From contig DGDD01000166.1 of NCBI GenBank assembly GCA_002385265.1, positions 1 to 9,114 on the forward strand: a stretch of 9,114 nt of DNA, in the 5' to 3' direction. Below, one piece after another: positions 4,950-9,114 of the stretch. How positions within the stretch are numbered: position 1 is the first letter of the stretch; every line of letters starts with the position of its first letter. A model generated the notes under the pieces. It worked only from the letters and a program-made list of their open reading frames with translations. It was not told the DNA's origin and made no database searches. Made by a program: the position numbers and the translations under genes. Source of the stretch: Chitinophagaceae bacterium UBA3961. Lineage in GTDB: Bacteria > Bacteroidota > Bacteroidia > Chitinophagales > Chitinophagaceae.

Positions 4950-6227
4950 ATGTATCCCAACCTGTACTTTGCTTTTCGTGATATGTTTGGTGTTGAATGG
5001 AAAGGATTACGATTCATTAACTCTTTCGGTTTTTTTGTAGCGATAGCCTTTATTGTGGCAGCATTCTTTCTGATCAAAGAACTAAAACGGAAAGAAGCAG
5101 CCGGTCTTCTGAAATATACAGAAGTAAAAATCACTTATGGTAAGCCTGCCAGCTTCTTAGACCTTGCAATCAATTTTGTATTAGGCTTCTTATTGGGGTA
5201 TAAGTTTATTGGATTGTTTTTCGCAGAACCTGAAGCTGCTGCAGATCCACAAGCATTTATTTTTTCTTCACAGGGCAATTGGGCGATCGGTTTTTTATTG
5301 GCGATTGTATTTACCATTATTAAATGGTGGGAGAAAAATAAATTCAAACTGGCTAAACCTGAAGTGCGAACCATTCGAATTTGGCCACACGATAGAGTAG
5401 GAGATATAATCATCTTTGCCGCACTCTTCGGTTTTTTAGGCGCTAAAATTTTTCACAATCTTGAAAACTTAGATGAATTCACAAAGAACCCCATTGAGGC
5501 CCTTTTGAGCTTCAGCGGGTTAACGTTCTATGGAGGATTGATTTGTGCAACAGCTGCAATTTGGTTTTATGCCAGAAAACACCAAATTTCCTTCAAACAT
5601 CTGTGTGATGCAGCAGCTCCGGCTTTGATGATTGCTTATGCAGTGGGAAGAATTGGTTGCCAAGTGAGTGGAGATGGAGATTGGGGTATCCTCAACAGCG
5701 CATATATCGTAGATCAAGAGGCAAAAGTAGTACCGGCAGATTCTTCCAGTTTCAAGAAGAACCTACTTACCAATGGACATTTTTATAGCCTCGAGTTTAA
5801 AGTGAATTCTGTGGAAGAAATACCTCATAAGCATGTTAAGGCGCCTTCATGGCTTCCGGTTTGGATGGTTGCCTATCAATATCCAAACAATGTGTTGAGC
5901 CATGGAACACCCATCCCTGGATGTAAAGACGAACAATATTGTAATAAACTGCCTTCACCTGTTTTCCCAACACCTTTCTATGAAACACTAATGGCGTCGC
6001 TGCTATTTTTGTTGCTGTGGAGTATTCGAAAAAAGTTCGCAGTTCCAGGCGCACTGTTTAGTATATATCTGATTGTAAATGGAATTGAACGATTCCTGAT
6101 TGAATCGATTCGGGTAAATACTACCTATACTATCGGAAATTTTCATCCAACTCAAGCTCAGTTGATCTCCTCCGGGTTAGTTATTACAGGTGCTTTTCTC
6201 TTTTGGTGGTTGAATAAAAAGAAATAA
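4950..6227 (+). CDS. lgt: Prolipoprotein diacylglyceryl transferase (long Bacteroidota form)
   Basis: Integral inner-membrane enzyme that transfers diacylglycerol from phosphatidylglycerol to the lipobox cysteine of prelipoproteins, the first step of lipoprotein maturation. The 425-residue protein has about seven hydrophobic segments (about 24-43, 70-92, 109-126, 151-168, 186-207, 345-358, 365-385 and a C-terminal one at 405-420). Signature motifs: GLTFYGGLI (190-198), matching the HGGL motif of E. coli Lgt but with Tyr194 in place of His103; GRIGCQVSGDGDWG (233-246), the Lgt signature with the essential Arg; PTPFYE (340-345); and ERFLIESIRVN (380-390), with the distal essential Arg region. 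It is about 130 residues longer than E. coli Lgt, mainly through residues 45-68 and a stretch of about 90 residues (247-339) containing CKDEQYC. From memory these features occur in other Bacteroidota Lgt proteins. ATG 4950 gives the expected N-terminus. Flanked by terminators on both sides. Confidence 0.95.
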   Translation: MYPNLYFAFRDMFGVEWKGLRFINSFGFFVAIAFIVAAFFLIKELKRKEAAGLLKYTEVKITYGKPASFLDLAINFVLGFLLGYKFIGLFFAEPEAAADPQAFIFSSQGNWAIGFLLAIVFTIIKWWEKNKFKLAKPEVRTIRIWPHDRVGDIIIFAALFGFLGAKIFHNLENLDEFTKNPIEALLSFSGLTFYGGLICATAAIWFYARKHQISFKHLCDAAAPALMIAYAVGRIGCQVSGDGDWGILNSAYIVDQEAKVVPADSSSFKKNLLTNGHFYSLEFKVNSVEEIPHKHVKAPSWLPVWMVAYQYPNNVLSHGTPIPGCKDEQYCNKLPSPVFPTPFYETLMASLLFLLLWSIRKKFAVPGALFSIYLIVNGIERFLIESIRVNTTYTIGNFHPTQAQLISSGLVITGAFLFWWLNKKK

Positions 6228-6249
6228 TCATAGCATATTATTTAAACAG

Positions 6250-6277
6250 AAGCGCGGTCAATTGGCCGCGCTTTTTT
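6250..6277 (+). terminator. Rho-independent terminator of lgt
   Basis: Stem 6250-6259 paired with 6264-6273 (core GCGCGG/CCGCGC, one U-G pair near an AATT loop) runs directly into a T tract to 6277. It begins 22 bases after the lgt stop. Canonical plus-strand intrinsic terminator. Confidence 0.93.
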
Positions 6278-6417
6278 CGCCTTTTATACCAAAGATTTCA
6301 CCTTTCATACCCAAATCCATCTTTTCACTGTAACATAATTCCTCCCATTTCGTCCAACTATCAAATTTCCCAATTAAGCCATTTATCAGATTTGACAGCC
6401 TTCTAACACATTAATAT

Positions 6418-6438
6418 GTACTATACAAAACATAGTAC
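6418..6438. repeat. Inverted repeat upstream of the receptor promoter, candidate operator
   Basis: Arms GTACTAT (6418-6424) and ATAGTAC (6432-6438) are perfect inverted repeats with a 7-base spacer ACAAAAC. The centre-to-centre distance of the arms is 14 bases. The repeat ends one base before the -7 element at 6440 and would cover the -33 position, so a bound dimer could block or replace -33 contacts. The repeat is directly visible; regulator binding is inferred. Confidence 0.5.
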
Positions 6439-6439
6439 C

Positions 6440-6447
6440 TAGTTTTG
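6440..6447 (+). promoter_or_regulatory. -7 element of the TonB-dependent receptor promoter
   Basis: TAGTTTTG matches TAnnTTTG exactly. There is no TTTG at the normal -33 distance; that position is taken by the left arm of the inverted repeat at 6418-6438. Transcription would start near 6454, about 33 bases before the ATG at 6487. The rest of the 6278-6417 gap is G-poor on the plus strand and holds no gene I can see. Confidence 0.5.
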
Positions 6448-6486
6448 GGTTGTTATTGATAATGCAAAGTATTTTAAATTTTATTT

Positions 6487-8922
6487 ATGAAACAGCCATG
6501 GACCTTGCTAACCGCTCTACTTTTAACCTTATCAGCGTTTAGTCAAGAAGCAAACAAAAATTATTCAATTAAAGGATCCGTTACAGAAGGTAAGAACCCA
6601 ATTGACGGAGCCACTGTTAGCCTTTTAAGGATCAAAGACTCTTCTTTGGTAAAGATTGTAATATCAGCTAAAGACGGCAGCTTTGGTTTTGAAAGCTTGC
6701 AACAAACATCTTATTTCATTACAGTATCGGCCGTTGGCTTTGAAAATAAGATGATCAAAACAGACCCTCTATCAACCTCTTATTCCATTGAGCTAGAAAA
6801 AAAATCAGGGAATCTTTCAGCAGTAACAGTTGTATCTAGAAAACCACTTGTTGAGCAAAAGATCGACAGAATGGTCGTGAATGTTGAGGCTGCTACAACA
6901 AATGCAGGAACCACAGCTCTGGAGGTTTTAGAAAAGTCTCCCGGTATATCGGTTGATAAGGATGGTAATATTAGCCTTAAAGGTAAGCAGGGTGTTGTAG
7001 TGTATATTGATGGACGTCCATCTTATTTATCTGGTTCTGATTTGGCCAATTTGATGAAGAATATGCCTTCAGGACAATTGGAACAGATTGAAATTATGAC
7101 CAATCCACCGGCTAAATACGATGCCGCCGGCAACAGTGGAGTGATCAATATCAAAACAAAAAAGAACAAGCAAATGGGATACAATGGAAGTATTTCTACA
7201 GGATATACTCAAGGCTGGAATCCCCGCTTCAACGAGAGCCTCACCTTCAACTATCGTAAAAATAAAGTCAATCTCTTTACAAATATCAGTTACAACCGAT
7301 ACGTAAATGTAAACAAGCTTTCAATTCAGCGCCGATTCTACAATGGGCAAACAAAAGAAGTGGTATCAAATTTTGATCAAGTGTCTAGAATGAAAGATGT
7401 TGATAATTTTACGAATGCAAAAATTGGGTTAGATTATTCAATCAGCAAAAAAACAACTGTTGGATTTGTTGTGAGTGGCTTCACAAGCCCTAGCAAATTC
7501 ACAAACAATAGTGTTGTAAATATTGCAGACAATCAAATGAACCCTATCGGTGTAACAAAGGCTTTCACAATTAATAATAAAAAATGGCAGAACATTACTG
7601 CAAACATTAATGCTCGTCATCAGTTTGATACAACCGGTCAGGAAATTAGCTTTGATGCCGATTTCCTTACATACGATGCTCGGAACACACAGGAACTAAT
7701 AAATGCATACTACAATCCTAATGGTTCGGTAAGTAGTAAGGCAGATACTTTGAATGGCAATTTACCTCAACAAATTGCAATTTGGTCGGCAAAAGTTGAC
7801 TACATATTGCCTTTGAAGAAAGGCGCGAAAATTGAAGCAGGATTGAAGTCTAGTTTCGTTAATACCGACAACAATGCGATCTACGATAGTGTAAACAATG
7901 GAGTTTTGGTTAGAGATTACAACCGCAGCAATCATTTCGTGTATACAGAAAATATCAATGCAGCCTATATCAACCTGAGCAAACCATTGAGTAAAAAGTG
8001 GACAGCACAACTCGGTTTGCGCGTTGAAAACACGAATGCAAAGGGAGATCAAAAAACAACCAATATTGTTTTTAATAGAAACTACACACAACTCTTCCCA
8101 ACAGCATTTGTTCAGTATACAGCGAGCGAAAAGCATGTATTTGGAGTGAACTATGGCAGAAGAATAAATCGACCAGATTATGAGGCAATGAATCCATTTA
8201 TCATGTTTCTAGATCGCTATACATACGAGCAAGGTAATCCAAATTTGAAACCTCAATTCAGTCACAATATCGAATTGTCGCACACTTTTAAAGGATTCAT
8301 GACTACTACCTTGAACTACTCAAATACAACTGATATTATTACTCAGGTAATAGAACAAAATCCCGACAAAAACGAATCGGCAGTACGAGCAGCCAACGTA
8401 GCTTCTGAAAAACAGTTTGGTATTTCTGTTGCTGCAGGTTTTCCGGTTACCAAATGGTGGAATGCGAACTTGTACGGAAATCTGTACAATGTGAAATATG
8501 CAGGTATCATCAATAATGAATTTGTGACTTTAGAAGGTACTACAGCCTTGTTTAATATGTCGAACCAATTCAAATTCGCCAAAACATGGGGTGCGGAATT
8601 GAGTGGATGGTTCAGAACACCGGGCCAAGAAAGTATTTTCAGAATTGGATCCTTGGGTCAATTAAATGCCGGAATTAGTAAGCAAGTAATGAAAGGCAAA
8701 GGAACACTGCGTTTAAGTGTTCGCGATGCTTTAAGAACTCAAAATGCTAAGGGAACAAGCAGGTATAGCACCATTGATGCTCGTTTCTCTCAAGTAAGAG
8801 ATACACGAGTAGTTTCTTTCAATTTTACGTATCGATTCGCAAAAGGAAAGGCCGGAGCTGCAAGAGTTAGAAATGGGGCATCAGAAGAGCAAAGCCGCGT
8901 AAAAGGAGCTAACTCGAACTAG
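6487..8922 (+). CDS. TonB-dependent receptor, outer membrane beta-barrel family with carboxypeptidase-regulatory-like N-terminal domain
   Basis: An 811-residue outer-membrane protein. Signal peptide 1-20 (cut near SAFSQ). Residues 26-105 form a carboxypeptidase-D regulatory-like beta-sandwich (YSIKGSVTEGKNPIDGATVSLL, then DGSFGFESL), common on Bacteroidota receptors. A TonB-box-like stretch LSAVTVVSRKP (110-120) leads into the plug (about 125-226): ALEVLEKSPGISVDKDGNISLKG, VVYIDGRPSYLSG, QIEIMTNPPAKYDAAGNSGVINIKTKK. The rest is a barrel of alternating aromatic strands, with RRINRPDYEAMNPF and YEQGNPNLKPQ typical of the OMP_b-brl_3-type group. The final strand SFNFTYRF is followed by a charged tail with EEQSRV, a tail type I recall from this group. 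No secretin/TonB short signalling domain is present, and no SusD, FecR or ECF sigma gene is adjacent, so this is not a SusCD pair. The cargo cannot be read from sequence. Promoter and inverted repeat upstream suggest its own regulation. Confidence 0.93.
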   Translation: MKQPWTLLTALLLTLSAFSQEANKNYSIKGSVTEGKNPIDGATVSLLRIKDSSLVKIVISAKDGSFGFESLQQTSYFITVSAVGFENKMIKTDPLSTSYSIELEKKSGNLSAVTVVSRKPLVEQKIDRMVVNVEAATTNAGTTALEVLEKSPGISVDKDGNISLKGKQGVVVYIDGRPSYLSGSDLANLMKNMPSGQLEQIEIMTNPPAKYDAAGNSGVINIKTKKNKQMGYNGSISTGYTQGWNPRFNESLTFNYRKNKVNLFTNISYNRYVNVNKLSIQRRFYNGQTKEVVSNFDQVSRMKDVDNFTNAKIGLDYSISKKTTVGFVVSGFTSPSKFTNNSVVNIADNQMNPIGVTKAFTINNKKWQNITANINARHQFDTTGQEISFDADFLTYDARNTQELINAYYNPNGSVSSKADTLNGNLPQQIAIWSAKVDYILPLKKGAKIEAGLKSSFVNTDNNAIYDSVNNGVLVRDYNRSNHFVYTENINAAYINLSKPLSKKWTAQLGLRVENTNAKGDQKTTNIVFNRNYTQLFPTAFVQYTASEKHVFGVNYGRRINRPDYEAMNPFIMFLDRYTYEQGNPNLKPQFSHNIELSHTFKGFMTTTLNYSNTTDIITQVIEQNPDKNESAVRAANVASEKQFGISVAAGFPVTKWWNANLYGNLYNVKYAGIINNEFVTLEGTTALFNMSNQFKFAKTWGAELSGWFRTPGQESIFRIGSLGQLNAGISKQVMKGKGTLRLSVRDALRTQNAKGTSRYSTIDARFSQVRDTRVVSFNFTYRFAKGKAGAARVRNGASEEQSRVKGANSN

Positions 8923-8932
8923 TTTAAAGCAT

Positions 8933-8966
8933 TTTGAAATTTTTAACATAGTTCCATATAACTTTT
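8933..8966 (+). promoter_or_regulatory. Candidate promoter of the small lipoprotein gene
   Basis: TTTG (8933-8936) and TAACTTTT (8959-8966, 7 of 8 against TAnnTTTG) have a 22-base spacer, the same spacing as the promoter at 352-385. Transcription would start near 8973, under 20 bases before the ATG at 8991. No hairpin terminator is visible after the receptor gene (8923-8990), so read-through is also possible. Confidence 0.4.
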
Positions 8967-8990
8967 TAGTCAGTTAAGAGTCTTATATAT

Positions 8991-9080
8991 ATGAAAGCGC
9001 ACAACATCCATAAAATGATTCTTGTAGGGTTGATCCTTGTGTACTTGGCAGGTTGCAGCGTTTCTTATGTAAGCAATTAA
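8991..9080 (+). CDS. Tiny candidate lipoprotein (29 residues)
   Basis: A 29-codon reading frame beginning ATG 8991 and ending TAA 9078-9080, about 70 bases after the receptor stop. The peptide has a short basic N-region (MKAHNIHK), a hydrophobic core (MILVGLILVYLAG) and a consensus lipobox L-A-G-C with Cys22 as the modification site; Ser follows the Cys. Only eight residues (CSVSYVSN) would remain after signal peptidase II cleavage. An internal ATG at 9015 would shorten the signal to 13 residues before the Cys. A promoter-like element lies just upstream. It may be a genuine tiny lipoprotein, similar in plan to entericidin-like peptides though without sequence likeness that I can see, or the 5' remnant of a longer lipoprotein gene. 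The remaining 34 bases of the window are too short to tell. Function unknown. Confidence 0.5.
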   Translation: MKAHNIHKMILVGLILVYLAGCSVSYVSN

Positions 9081-9114
9081 AAGTCATACAGTTTTCTCAT
9101 AAGCAGTTAGTTTT

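Noticed and set aside
4826..5134. 102-codon minus-strand frame across the bacilliredoxin terminator and the start of lgt
   Set aside because: It runs through a terminator and is antisense to the conserved lgt N-terminus.
6286..6330. Two loosely similar stretches starting ATACC (6286 and 6308) in the G-poor gap before the receptor gene
   Set aside because: The match decays after a few bases and allows gaps; it is likely a product of the region's C/T/A-rich composition.
7762..8136. 124-codon Cys-rich open frame on the minus strand inside the receptor gene
   Set aside because: Shadow of the barrel-coding frame; the composition is what antisense translation of such codons gives, and no regulatory signals support it.
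1..9114. Search for a dedicated novel system (defence cassette, secretion locus, biosynthetic cluster, mobile element)
   Set aside because: Gene functions are unrelated, mostly monocistronic and separated by terminators; no transposase, integrase, direct-repeat boundaries, toxin-antitoxin pair or CRISPR repeats were seen.

Overview
The window looks like an ordinary chromosomal stretch of a Bacteroidota bacterium, probably of the Chitinophagaceae or a close relative. Four signs point there: AT-rich DNA; several matches to the Bacteroidota -7 promoter element (TAnnTTTG); few obvious Shine-Dalgarno sequences; and gene families typical of the phylum, namely a short arginine-decarboxylase-like enzyme, a long Lgt with a GRIGCQVSGDGDWG-type motif, and a TonB-linked beta-barrel receptor with a carboxypeptidase-regulatory-like N-terminus. 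The genus is inference and cannot be fixed from this sequence alone.

Layout from left to right. Bases 1-303 are the 3' part of rplT (ribosomal protein L20), closed by a strong intrinsic terminator. A promoter at 352-385 precedes a fold-type III PLP decarboxylase (430-1827, arginine decarboxylase-like). A perfect 14-bp hairpin separates it from a small secreted NTF2-like protein (1868-2317). That gene converges, with a 1-base gap, on a secreted Ig/cadherin-like protein of unknown role on the minus strand (2319-3608). Upstream of it on the same strand is an Hsp20 small heat-shock protein (3749-4177) with its own terminator. Hsp20 is divergent from a BrxA/BrxB-type bacilliredoxin (4416-4829), and the region between them carries the most structured regulatory DNA in the window. 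Then come lgt (4950-6227), a beta-barrel TonB-dependent receptor (6487-8922), and a tiny 29-codon candidate lipoprotein gene (8991-9080).

Most genes appear to be single transcription units: terminators lie after rplT, hsp20, the bacilliredoxin gene and lgt, and promoter-like elements stand before several genes. Functional links are loose. Hsp20 and the bacilliredoxin are both stress-protection functions sharing one divergent control region. Lgt would lipidate proteins such as the small lipoprotein candidate at the right end, but nothing suggests a dedicated pair.

I see no mobile element, CRISPR array, tRNA, rRNA or defence system. The points most worth a second look are the repeated, palindromic motif in the hsp20/bacilliredoxin control region, the inverted repeat overlapping the receptor promoter, the hairpin abutting the NTF2-like start codon, and the 29-residue lipoprotein candidate with only 8 mature residues.
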